Shown here piece after piece: positions 46,679-54,886 of a stretch of DNA of 64,000 nucleotides (the first letter of the stretch is position 1; every line of letters starts with the position of its first letter). Made by a program: the position numbers and the translations under genes. Below the pieces are notes generated by a model. It was given only the letters and a program-made list of their open reading frames with translations. It did not search any database and was not told where the DNA came from. Source of the DNA: Methanosphaera sp. BMS (GTDB lineage: Archaea; Methanobacteriota; Methanobacteria; Methanobacteriales; Methanobacteriaceae); NCBI RefSeq assembly GCF_003268005.1, contig NZ_CP014213.1, positions 2,439,501-2,503,500 on the forward strand, written 5' to 3'.

Positions 46679-47515
46679 ATGGAAATAAGCGAAATAATGA
46701 CTGAAAAAGTTCAAGCAGGATCAGTGCCAGGTACAATAAGTTCTATCTATGAAATTTTAAGGGAAGAAAATTTATCTGGAGTTCCTATTGTTAAAAAACA
46801 AACAGGTGAATTGGCAGGAATAATCACACGTTCCGATTTAATTAAAAATCCTGATGAAGATCAGGTTGCAATGGTTATGACAAGAAATCCTATAACTGCA
46901 GCTCCAGATGAAGATGTGAAATCTGTTGTTAGAAAGATGATTAATAATAATATAAGAAGAATACCTATAACTGTCGATAATATGTTGGTGGGTATCGTAA
47001 CCTCATCGGATATTACAAACAAGGCTTTGTGGAAAATTGAAAACAACGAGCCTGTTGAAAAGTATATGGTGCATAATGTTCCAACAGTATGGGATAAAAC
47101 TCCACTTCCAGTTGCATATTCAATATCCAACTTCTTTAACTTTAAATCAGTTATAGCATTAAATGATGATAGTAAAGCATCAGGTATACTAACAGAAACA
47201 GACTTCATACATGAAAGTAGGGTTGTTGAAGAACAAACGGTTCATAATAGTTCTGTAAGTACTGAAGGGGATAAATGGACCTGGAATAGTCAAAGCGTAA
47301 TGTACATACTTAAAAATAAATTAAAATTCTCTGATAAATTGGTCAAAGATGTATATGGGGATAAATTAGTATCAGTTACACGTAAAACATCAGTTAAGGA
47401 ATGTGCAAACTTACTAAAAAAACATAATATTGAACAGGTTCCTGTATTAAACATGTCTGATGAACCTATTGGACTTGTAAGAAGTAGTGATTTAATGCGC
47501 GCAATGATTGAATAA
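46679..47515 (+). CDS. protein with four CBS domains
   Basis: A 278-residue protein made of two CBS pairs. Each domain shows the pattern of an IM-T region, a helix and G-I-T-SDL: domain 1 GELAGIITRSDLI, domain 2 MTRNPITAAPDEDVKSVVRK and LVGIVTSSDIT, domain 3 YMVHNVPTVWDKTPLPVAYS with SGILTETDF, domain 4 LVSVTRKTSVKECANLLKKH with PIGLVRSSDLM. CBS proteins sense adenosyl compounds such as AMP, ATP or SAM. The target is unknown; the gene stands alone after serS. Confidence 0.9.
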   Translation: MEISEIMTEKVQAGSVPGTISSIYEILREENLSGVPIVKKQTGELAGIITRSDLIKNPDEDQVAMVMTRNPITAAPDEDVKSVVRKMINNNIRRIPITVDNMLVGIVTSSDITNKALWKIENNEPVEKYMVHNVPTVWDKTPLPVAYSISNFFNFKSVIALNDDSKASGILTETDFIHESRVVEEQTVHNSSVSTEGDKWTWNSQSVMYILKNKLKFSDKLVKDVYGDKLVSVTRKTSVKECANLLKKHNIEQVPVLNMSDEPIGLVRSSDLMRAMIE

Positions 47516-47559
47516 CCATCGGTGGTTTATTTCAATCATCTTTTTTTTTAATTTTAAAT

Positions 47560-48213
47560 TTAACTTTGATTTTCAGCTATTTTTTTAATGTATTCAAGAA
47601 CAGCTTTGGCATCATCATGCTTGACGTCAAACTTATTCTTTTTAAGATATTCATTTAGATTAACCTTTTTCTCATTGTTTATGGATGATTTGGATATCAC
47701 ATATTCAAAGCTACGTTTAGGATAGTATATGTTTTTTGACGTTAAAAGCAGTTCGTTCATTTCCTCTTGATTTATGATATCATCTTTGCATGCTTTGTTG
47801 AAGTTATATTTCATGTTAATCCAGGAATCGGACAGTTGTTCATATGTTTCGGGATTCAAGCTTACTGCTACGTCATCATCTGACTCAATTACTCCGTTTT
47901 TGTAATCCTCAAATATGTTTCCGACTCCTATCATCCCGTAGGGGTATAATTCACAGGCCCTTAAGGCACCCATACTTGCACCACCCACAACTGTTATGTT
48001 ATTGTCGAGTGCCTTAAGTATTTCCTTATGGGCTACTGCCGGACTTTGATGAAATACGCCGTCTATTATTCCTATAATGTCTATGTCATCTTCATTTTCA
48101 AGCAGTGCAGATAGGTCTCCCCTTTTTATTGGAGGTTTATACTCTGCCTTTAGAATTTTTTCTGCTTCGCTAAATGAAATGGATAAACCGGTGTATACAA
48201 TTATTTTTTTCAT
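47560..48213 (-). CDS. tfuA: TfuA-like protein
   Basis: TfuA works with YcaO in ribosome-independent thioamidation; in methanogens the pair makes the thioglycine of methyl-coenzyme M reductase. The 217-residue protein has the TfuA core: IIVYTGLSISFSEAEKIL, IIGIIDGVFHQSPAVAHKEI and VVGGASMGALRACELYPYGM, then GVGNIFEDYKNGVIESDDDV. No ycaO gene is nearby in the window. It overlaps the HD-domain gene by four bases and is the last gene of a tfe-HD-tfuA transcript. Confidence 0.9.
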   Translation of the reverse strand: MKKIIVYTGLSISFSEAEKILKAEYKPPIKRGDLSALLENEDDIDIIGIIDGVFHQSPAVAHKEILKALDNNITVVGGASMGALRACELYPYGMIGVGNIFEDYKNGVIESDDDVAVSLNPETYEQLSDSWINMKYNFNKACKDDIINQEEMNELLLTSKNIYYPKRSFEYVISKSSINNEKKVNLNEYLKKNKFDVKHDDAKAVLEYIKKIAENQS

Positions 48214-48713
48214 TTTTTTCTACCTAATAATTCTTCATCAAGTTTGATTAGACGTTCTATGGATTCTTGATTCATATTCTTGTCGGTCCATTTTTTGATT
48301 ACAAAGTCCAAATCAACCTTTGTTACTCCGTGAACAAGGTTATCCGCATGTGCCACAATCTTTTCTTCCAGTGTTTGAGGTATGTAATTTCTTTCTGGTA
48401 GCTTCAATTGTGCGGCTTCCTGTGGTGTTATTCCGGCTCCTATATGTCTTTCAGTTATTTTACATATTTTTTCATCTATGTTTATCTTTCTGAGCAGGTC
48501 TGCACCAAGATAGGCATGTCTTATGTCATTTGTAATTGTTCTTCCAACATCATGTAACATTGCCCCACATTTGATTAGCTCTAAATCAACATCCTCATAA
48601 TATTGGGTAATGTCTTTTGTTCTTTCATAGACTGTTTTACTATGGTCTATAATATAATCACTACATCCTAGTTTTTCATAGGCATATTCGATTATTTCAT
48701 CTGCATTATTCAT
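48210..48713 (-). CDS. HD-domain phosphohydrolase (TIGR00295 type)
   Basis: A 167-residue metal-dependent hydrolase. DHSKTVYERTKDI gives the first His, CGAMLHDVGRTITNDIRHAY the HD pair, and ERHIGAGITPQEAAQLKL a further His, as in the archaeal TIGR00295 group. Its substrate, perhaps a nucleotide or RNA end, is unknown. I start at ATG 48713 because AAGGAGC stands just before it; the longer frame from 48788 runs into the end of tfe and adds a non-family tail. Confidence 0.88.
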   Translation of the reverse strand: MNNADEIIEYAYEKLGCSDYIIDHSKTVYERTKDITQYYEDVDLELIKCGAMLHDVGRTITNDIRHAYLGADLLRKINIDEKICKITERHIGAGITPQEAAQLKLPERNYIPQTLEEKIVAHADNLVHGVTKVDLDFVIKKWTDKNMNQESIERLIKLDEELLGRKK

Positions 48714-48777
48714 GTTTAGCTCCTTAAATAATGTTTTCAAACAGTAAAAAAATTTAAAATAAGTAAGTTTAAGGGGG

Positions 48778-49320
48778 TTATTCTTCATTTATTATGTAGG
48801 ATGATTTCCATTGTTTTATGTCATTGATGATGCTTTCATTATCTTCATAGTCTAGTTTTTCATTACATCTTGGACATATGAATTGGAAATCGCTTGCTTC
48901 ATCAAATGCATATCTACATCCATTTGGACATACAAAGAACATGTTTGTTTCTTCATATTTTAGTGATTCTTTTATTTCTTCGTTATGCTTATTATATTCC
49001 TTTTCGATTAATCTTGCAGCTTTTCTTGAGTCAAATTTCCAGTAATATGTGAACCATTGGGTTTCCGGATCTTTTACTCTGGTATAATTTGATATTCCTG
49101 CATCGAAGAATTTGTATAATATTTTTCTAACGAAGTTTAGTTTGATACCTGTAGCTTCTGCTATTTGTTCATCAGTTACTTCGGCAGTAAATAGGCAGTC
49201 TAATATTTTTGCACTGGTATCTGAATCATTTGTAAGATCATATGCTAATTTTTTTACATTATGTTCATTTAAGAATTTAGAATCATAATCAAAGTTATAT
49301 ACTATTTTTTTTCTAGCCAT
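48778..49320 (-). CDS. tfe: transcription initiation factor TFE, alpha subunit
   Basis: TFE helps TBP and TFB open promoters at the archaeal RNA polymerase. The 180-residue protein has an N-terminal winged helix (TDEQIAEATGIKLNFVRKIL, then YYWKFDSRKAARLIEKEY), a linker helix and a C-terminal zinc ribbon with FFVCPNGCRYAF and FICPRCNEKLD. Length and order fit the family. It opens the operon tfe-HD-tfuA, joining basal transcription with an enzyme for MCR modification. Confidence 0.94.
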   Translation of the reverse strand: MARKKIVYNFDYDSKFLNEHNVKKLAYDLTNDSDTSAKILDCLFTAEVTDEQIAEATGIKLNFVRKILYKFFDAGISNYTRVKDPETQWFTYYWKFDSRKAARLIEKEYNKHNEEIKESLKYEETNMFFVCPNGCRYAFDEASDFQFICPRCNEKLDYEDNESIINDIKQWKSSYIINEE

Positions 49321-49664
49321 TATCTTATCTCACTTTTACTTTTATTCTCTACATTATTGTTTTATTTTGGGATTGGCGAGTACAAAATCATATTTAAAAA
49401 TACATTCTTTTTAAGTATTTGTATTGTGTATTATCAATAAAAAATCTGGTTAAATCTTTAATTTGTAGAGTTTAATCTTTAGATTTGTTTTATGTATGGA
49501 TTATGTTATCATACATAAATTACTAATATATTACTTTATAGTTAATTATATAAATAGTTATTTAATCCGAAATATAACTGCCGTATATGTTGGATATACT
49601 GTTAAATCATGTCGATAACATCGATTTTAGGGTATCGAATTTTCTTATATGGAAGTGGTAGTAT
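49321..49664. other. intergenic, promoter side of tfe
   Basis: About 340 bp without a supported gene. Strongly AT-rich near 49370-49560. A short inverted element TCGATAACATCGA lies at 49608-49622. No further structure recognised. Confidence 0.3.
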
Positions 49665-49890
49665 TCAAAAATCACTTCTTTTTGATTGAAGTTTTTCATA
49701 AGCATATGCAATCTCAATCAGTTCATCACATTTTGGTGGATGGTGGAAGTAATATTGTTGGCCCGGTTTTTTTTGATATACTTTTCAACAAATACTGAAT
49801 ATATTCCAAGACCTTTTTTACTGTTTCAGATTGGAAGAAGTGCTTACTTATCCTTATCATTTCATAAGAACATCCATCGATAATCAAATG
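49665..49890 (-). pseudogene. possible frameshifted gene remnant
   Basis: On the minus strand NHLIIDGCSYEMIRISKHFF, continuing with SETVKKVLEYIQYLLKSISK, looks protein-like; a one-base shift at about 49760 then gives YYFHHPPKCDELIEIAYAYE and KLQSKRSDF before a stop at 49665. Together these would be the C-terminal end of an unknown protein. No start codon is visible upstream, because a TGA closes the frame. The family is unknown. Confidence 0.3.
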
Positions 49891-49922
49891 ATTTCAGTTT
49901 AAAAAAAAGTTAATTCTTGGTA

Positions 49923-50681
49923 TTATAACTTACCAAGAGTATCTCCTCTAAGACCACGTCTAAGTGTTTCAAGGGAGATTATGTCATTGAAGTTGATATT
50001 TCCAAGGTTAACATCATTTCCGAGTTTTAATATTAATTCGACCTGCTGGTTTTTATTTGGAGCTTCCCACATAACTTTTTTATTGTCAGTATTTTCATGT
50101 ATATGATTTAACTCCTCATTTTTAATGTTTCCTTTATCGTCATAGATACCTATATTTTTACCGCTTTCTCTGCCTTCAATTATGACCAAATCTGATCCAT
50201 GCTCCAAATCCCTATTAATCAAATCAATTCTTTGCTGTGTTGAATACTGATGATCCATTTCTGGATTTTTCTTACCAATCTCACTTAACGTATAAAAACC
50301 GGAATCTTTTGCCATTTGTATGGCTTCATATCTTGCGGTATCATCTATTGTTGTAGATCCATCAGATATTTCCACGGCATCAAAACCAAGTTTGTCCAGC
50401 TGTTCAAGGAATTCCTCCACTTTGTTGTAACTATTTGCAAGTTCAAATAATGTTCCGCCCGTATATGTTTTAATGTCATATGATTGGTATAACTGATTTT
50501 TGTCTTTGATTAATTCCTCCTCATATAATATGGATGTTCCCCACCCAAATTTCAATAAGTTAAAGTATTCTCCAGTTAATTTTAAGGAGTCTTCCACATA
50601 TTTATATCCGAATCCTTTATCCAAAACCATGGTATTGGTAGCGACGCTTTGGATTTTATCTAAAAATGAAAATGCCTTCAT
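49923..50681 (-). CDS. comA: phosphosulfolactate synthase
   Basis: ComA adds sulfite to phosphoenolpyruvate, the first step of coenzyme M synthesis in many methanogens. The 252-residue TIM barrel has the family blocks TNTMVLDKGFGYKYVEDSLK, YFNLLKFGWGTSILY, TYTGGTLFELANSYNKVEEF, GFDAVEISDGSTTID, GSDLVIIEGRESGKNIGIYD and MWEAPNKNQQVELILKLG. All are intact and the length is normal. It is monocistronic; its upstream region borders the nested mobile elements at 50805. Confidence 0.94.
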   Translation of the reverse strand: MKAFSFLDKIQSVATNTMVLDKGFGYKYVEDSLKLTGEYFNLLKFGWGTSILYEEELIKDKNQLYQSYDIKTYTGGTLFELANSYNKVEEFLEQLDKLGFDAVEISDGSTTIDDTARYEAIQMAKDSGFYTLSEIGKKNPEMDHQYSTQQRIDLINRDLEHGSDLVIIEGRESGKNIGIYDDKGNIKNEELNHIHENTDNKKVMWEAPNKNQQVELILKLGNDVNLGNINFNDIISLETLRRGLRGDTLGKL

Positions 50682-50912
50682 GTATCTTTCCCCATTATTT
50701 TGTCATTAATAAAAAATCATTTCTTAATCTATATTTTTAATAATTTGATTATTAATTTTATCTACTAAGTCAAAGTATTTAAATCATGACATAATAAATA
50801 TATCATTTTAAGGGCTCTGTAGAAAACCTTGCTTTGAGTGAAGTATGAGTAATAACTCAAATATAATTTTTTACAGAGGGAAATATTCTATTTCAATATT
50901 ATCCTTTCTTCA

Positions 50913-50948
50913 TCAATATACAATTCTCACTCATATTGAGTAATTGTA
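50913..50948. repeat. long hairpin near the right end of the tnpB element
   Basis: ATACAATTCTCA and TGAGTAATTGTAT form a nearly perfect inverted repeat around CTCATAT, at about 50917-50948. It lies about 100 bp behind tnpB, after the GC-rich RNA-like block. IS200/IS605-type elements carry such end hairpins for the TnpA transposase; here tnpA is absent. Confidence 0.4.
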
Positions 50949-50949
50949 T

Positions 50950-51035
50950 TTGTCATTTGATTCCTGCCTAATTGCCGCCAACGCAGCATAGTAAATGGTA
51001 CAGGCGATCCCCGGGAAACCCTCGGTTCATATAAA
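50950..51035 (-). ncRNA. putative omega RNA (reRNA) of the tnpB element
   Basis: Directly behind the tnpB stop on the minus strand lies a GC-rich block that differs sharply from its AT-rich surroundings. From 51028 leftward it reads CCGAGGGTTTCCCGGGGATC, which can fold with a GGG-TTT-CCC stem; further on GCTGCGTTGGCGGC folds into a 5-bp stem with a GTTG loop, and GCCT and AGGC at the two sides close a longer stem. TnpB proteins use a guide RNA made from the region overlapping or following the 3' end of tnpB. Position and structure fit; its true end and guide cannot be read. Confidence 0.45.
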
Positions 51036-51047
51036 TAAATATAATAA

Positions 51048-52160
51048 TCAATATTGTATTTGATTAATTATTTTTAATCCTTCCTGATGTATATTTTTAG
51101 CAGCATTAATGTCCCTATCATGTCTATTACCACAATGGGGGCATGTCCATGTTCGGTTGTTTAGTGTTAGGTCTTCTTTGTGGTATTTACAGTTGTTGCA
51201 TGTTTTGCTGGAGGGGTACCATTGGTCTATGTGTATTAGTTTTCGTCCGTGTTCGTATGCTTTTTGTTCTAGTATTCTGATGAACATGTGCCAGGATTTT
51301 TCTTGTATACTTCGTGATAGTCTGCTGTTTTTTAGCATGCCATTAATGTTTAGTGTTTCCATAGAGATTACGTGATATTTTTCTGTTAATCGTTGTGCTA
51401 TCTTATAGAAATGATAGTCTAGTATGTTATGTCTTTTTTCATATGCTAAGGCTATCTTCTTTTTGATTTTATTGCAGTTTTTGCTGCCAATTTCTTTTTT
51501 GGATAGTTTTCTTTGAAATCTTCGTATTTTCTTGTCTAATTGTATGATCTTGTTTTGTTGTGGGAAATGTATTATTTCGCCCGTGTTTATTGTGACAAAA
51601 CGTGATATTCCCAAATCTATACCACAACTACGATCATTACTCTTAAAAACATTCCTTGTGACATCTTTACATAAAATAGAAACAAAATACTTACCGGATG
51701 CTTTTTGTTTAACAGTGACAGATTGTATTTTGCCGGATATCTTTTGATGTGTACGAAATCGAATCCAACCCACCTTAGGAAGACGAATCCATTTATCCAT
51801 AATTCTGATGTTGTTATTGATATTATTGGTTTTATAAGATTGTACCGGATTATACTTACTTTTATAGCGTGGATACTTGCTAAGGTGTTTAAAAAATCTG
51901 TCAAAAGCATTTTCTAAATTTTTCAACGATTCAATCAAAGCTTGTGAATCAACTCGTTTTAACCAAGTCTTAGACTTCTTCAACTCAGTCAACATAGCCG
52001 AACAATCATAAAAAGACAAATACTTTCCACTATCTGAGTATAAAGTCTTTTTAGCATCCAGAAAAGTGTTAAAAACAAAACGGCAACAACCAAACTGATT
52101 AATAAAAAAACTCTCCTGAACCTCATCAGGATAAATACGAACAACAAAACTCTTATACAT
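51048..52160 (-). CDS. tnpB: RNA-guided endonuclease TnpB
   Basis: A complete 370-residue TnpB, the ancestor group of Cas12. The N-terminal domain starts MYKSFVVRIYPDEVQESFFI and includes the helical part FVFNTFLDAKKTLYSDSG. The RuvC nuclease residues are all present: D182 in CGIDLGISRFV, E268 in VISMETLNINGM, and D350 in NRHDRDINAAKNI. The zinc ribbon has C321, C324, C340 and C343. No tnpA transposase is near, so the element would depend on help from elsewhere or has only its nuclease left. A GC-rich RNA-like block follows it. Confidence 0.93.
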   Translation of the reverse strand: MYKSFVVRIYPDEVQESFFINQFGCCRFVFNTFLDAKKTLYSDSGKYLSFYDCSAMLTELKKSKTWLKRVDSQALIESLKNLENAFDRFFKHLSKYPRYKSKYNPVQSYKTNNINNNIRIMDKWIRLPKVGWIRFRTHQKISGKIQSVTVKQKASGKYFVSILCKDVTRNVFKSNDRSCGIDLGISRFVTINTGEIIHFPQQNKIIQLDKKIRRFQRKLSKKEIGSKNCNKIKKKIALAYEKRHNILDYHFYKIAQRLTEKYHVISMETLNINGMLKNSRLSRSIQEKSWHMFIRILEQKAYEHGRKLIHIDQWYPSSKTCNNCKYHKEDLTLNNRTWTCPHCGNRHDRDINAAKNIHQEGLKIINQIQY

Positions 52161-52298
52161 AACAACTATCTACACACCAATAATAATAAAATATTAAATT
52201 TATATAATAAAATATTATTAATGGTATAGTTAATAATTTTATTTAAAGTAATATATAAATATTTTGATAAAAGTATTACTTTTAATTGTTTTTTTTTC

Positions 52299-53244
52299 GA
52301 CTCTGTAGAAATCCCTATTTTTGTACAATTTGAATAGGATCGGTAAATATTATAAGATATATTTTTTTAGTTTTGTTTCTTTTATTTGTAAATTAGTACT
52401 TCTACTGCTGTTTATTCCACTAAATTTTCTTTTTTTCAACACTATTTACTCCTTCAACTTGGTTTCTGAATCTGTATATTTGAGGTCTGAATATTGCTCT
52501 ACATTTGCTTCTATAGGTACCGCTTTTTTTGTCTTGTTTTTATAGGTATCTAGGGGTAATGCGGTTGTTTCTTCAGTTATTGTTTGTTTAATAACTTCAG
52601 TATCATATACTTTGTCTACAATATGTATGTTGGTTTATAACATCCTATTGCCAGTATTGCACTTATTGCAAAGTTTGTATCGTATTTTTGGTCCTTTTAT
52701 AGCATTGTGGTGTCTTATTAACATATATTGTGAATCCACAGTGATATGATTTTTTGATATAACTTCGGCGTGTTTTTTTTAGTTCTGTTGTTGTAATATA
52801 TGTCGGAATATGAATTAGTGAATCCTGTTCCATCTAAACTGAAGTAACATTCAGATACGGGGTAAGTGTTGTAAAAGTAATGTTTTTATTTGATTTAATT
52901 TTTTAACGGGTAATTTTTTAACGGGTAATTTTTTTGAAGAATTTTTGGATAGTTGTATAATGGGGGATTGTTTTAAGCTTTAAAGCCTTTTGTAATTTAG
53001 TAGATATCTTTAAATTTTCTATTGTATTCCTATAATCGTATTTATTGTATGTTTTGTATGCTAAAATTGCAAATAATTGGGGTTGTGTGTATTTTTGTTT
53101 AGAATATTGTGAAGAATACTTTTTAAATGTTAATTTAGCATAATTATATGCAGTTAAAACAAAATCTAACATCATGTTGCCAGTTAAATCAACTTTTTCA
53201 ATTTTTGATAATTGATATAAAGAAGGGGTTTCATGTCTTGGCAT
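52299..53244 (-). pseudogene. decayed DGTGF-type transposase
   Basis: The N-terminal part is open from 53244: MPRHETPSLYQLSKIEKVDL, then a helical domain with KYTQPQLFAILAYKTYNKYD and IPHYTTIQKFFKKITR. After 52918 the gene is broken by stops and shifts; at about 52850-52800 the core motif ECYFSLDGTGFTNSYSDIYY is still readable. The end region near 52320 has no long frame. The motif equals the one in the fragment at 1-160. The decay suggests an old copy whose outer ends are those at 50813 and 55342. Confidence 0.7.
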
Positions 53245-53291
53245 TCCAAAAATCGAAAAGTTTAAGTTGTCTAGAATGCATATAATTATTT

Positions 53292-53334
53292 ATAGAATAG
53301 ATATTTCTGGTTTGCATAATAATACCTATTCTAT
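53292..53334. repeat. inverted repeat between the two transposase genes
   Basis: ATAGAATAGATATT and AATACCTATTCTAT form a 14-bp inverted repeat with one mismatch around a 15-base loop. It lies about 110 bp outside the end of the ISNCY-like gene. It could be a terminator, a transposon end or a regulatory site. Confidence 0.4.
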
Positions 53335-53416
53335 TTTTATTATAAATACTTGTTTTTTCATGTATTACTTTTTAAACTATAATTATGTTGCTGTTGAATA
53401 TGAGGTTGTTTTTTTT

Positions 53417-54841
53417 TTAGTTGTATGTGGTTTGGTAGTTGAGTGGTGTGTTTTGGTTTAGTATGTTTCTGTGTGTCCATCGTATTTGTTGTTCTCGTAT
53501 TCTTCTTTTTAGTCCTTCTAGTGTTCTGTATATTCTTTTTTGACATCTTGGTAGGGTTGTTCTGTAGTAGTTTTCTACTCTGTTGTTTGTTGCTGGTATT
53601 GATTCGTTTTCTAGGTGATTTAGCATTACGTCTAATTTGGATTCTATTTTATCTAAGAATGATGCTATTATGGGGTTTAGTTGGTCTTTTTGGTTGTGTA
53701 TTGTGTCGTATCTTCTTTTTGCTTGTTTGAATGTTTTGGATTCCCATATTTTATGTACTCGTTCTTTTTGTTTGTCAATTTTTTTGAGTTCCTTTTCTAT
53801 TTCTTTGATTTCTTTTTTGTAGTCTTTTATTTTGTTTTCGTATTTTTTTATTCTTTTTTCTTGTCTTATTGTTTTTTTGTCTGAATATGGTGTTCTTCCT
53901 GTATAAATCTTTTTTACTGCCTTGATATTTGCTATTTTTTCTTTATTATCTTTGATTTTTCCTTCTAGTGTTTTGATTTGTCTGTTTTTTCTGTTTATGT
54001 ATTTGGTTAGTGGTGTCATGAGGTTTTGCATTATGTGGAAGAAGCATCGATGTTGTATTGCTCCTACTGCTTCTATTATGCTTTTGTATCCTTTACGTCC
54101 GTCAGTAACTATGACTTCAACTGGTTGATCTTTCAATGATTCTTCTAGGAATTCTTGTATGGTTTGGTTATTGTAATCTTCTTCACATACAAGAAAATCG
54201 CCTATAATAAGTTTATTATGGTAATCTATCAATGTAAGTCTTAAATATAGTTTTTTATTTACAAAGACGTACTGTTCGTCAAAGCAATATATGCCGGAAG
54301 CTTTTATATCGAGTTCTTTTATTCTTTTGAATTGTAGGTGTTCTAAATATTCGAAGAGTTCTGTTGAGTATTTTTTATGATAATAGAACAAGGTAGATCT
54401 GTGGGGTTTTGCACCCATTTGATTGGCTATTTCCTCTGATTTTTTCTCATATGATTCATAATTAACCAAATTAATCAATACGCTCTTTTCTTGTACTGAT
54501 TTAGTATACGTACAATTTTTTTCTTTAATAGATTTTGCTGAAGCCATACAACTACTGTTTTCACATTTTCTATGGTTATATTTTTGTAAATGTATTTCAT
54601 CTGTATTGTTGATATAATCAGACTTATATCCATTACGTGTAAGAGGTTTATTACATACATGACAAATAGTTTCTCTTTTTATGATACGTAATTTTTTATT
54701 ACATATTTTACAGATAACTAAGAGGTGTTCAATTAATTCGGGATTGATATCTTCGTAAACTTCTACATCACCAGAGGGACCACAAAAAATAAATGGAAGT
54801 TCACTCAAACATTTATATGTGGAGTTTGTATTTTTCTTCAT
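53417..54841 (-). CDS. ISNCY-like DDE transposase, intact
   Basis: A 474-residue transposase. Two N-terminal CxxC pairs (LLVICKICNKKLRIIKRETI, CHVCNKPLTR) suggest zinc binding; the core has IYCFDEQYVFVNKKLYLRLT with the first Asp, VEVIVTDGRKGYKSIIEAVG with the second, the HRCFFHIMQNL stretch, a long Lys/Glu coiled coil (about residues 275-365), and SIPATNNRVENYYRTTLPRC with the Glu. The start is ATG 54841, just inside a promoter-like TAATAATATATATTA. The pseudogenes at 41055 and 34850 share this order. Element ends are probably 53404 and 54886 (GGTTG and CAACC). Confidence 0.85.
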   Translation of the reverse strand: MKKNTNSTYKCLSELPFIFCGPSGDVEVYEDINPELIEHLLVICKICNKKLRIIKRETICHVCNKPLTRNGYKSDYINNTDEIHLQKYNHRKCENSSCMASAKSIKEKNCTYTKSVQEKSVLINLVNYESYEKKSEEIANQMGAKPHRSTLFYYHKKYSTELFEYLEHLQFKRIKELDIKASGIYCFDEQYVFVNKKLYLRLTLIDYHNKLIIGDFLVCEEDYNNQTIQEFLEESLKDQPVEVIVTDGRKGYKSIIEAVGAIQHRCFFHIMQNLMTPLTKYINRKNRQIKTLEGKIKDNKEKIANIKAVKKIYTGRTPYSDKKTIRQEKRIKKYENKIKDYKKEIKEIEKELKKIDKQKERVHKIWESKTFKQAKRRYDTIHNQKDQLNPIIASFLDKIESKLDVMLNHLENESIPATNNRVENYYRTTLPRCQKRIYRTLEGLKRRIREQQIRWTHRNILNQNTPLNYQTTYN

Positions 54842-54886
54842 AATAATATATATTACTCCACACATTATATAAACATTTATACAACC

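Noticed and set aside
53267-53461. 64-codon plus-strand frame between transposase genes
   Set aside because: Val/Tyr/Phe-rich chance frame that overlaps the inverted repeat and the element border.
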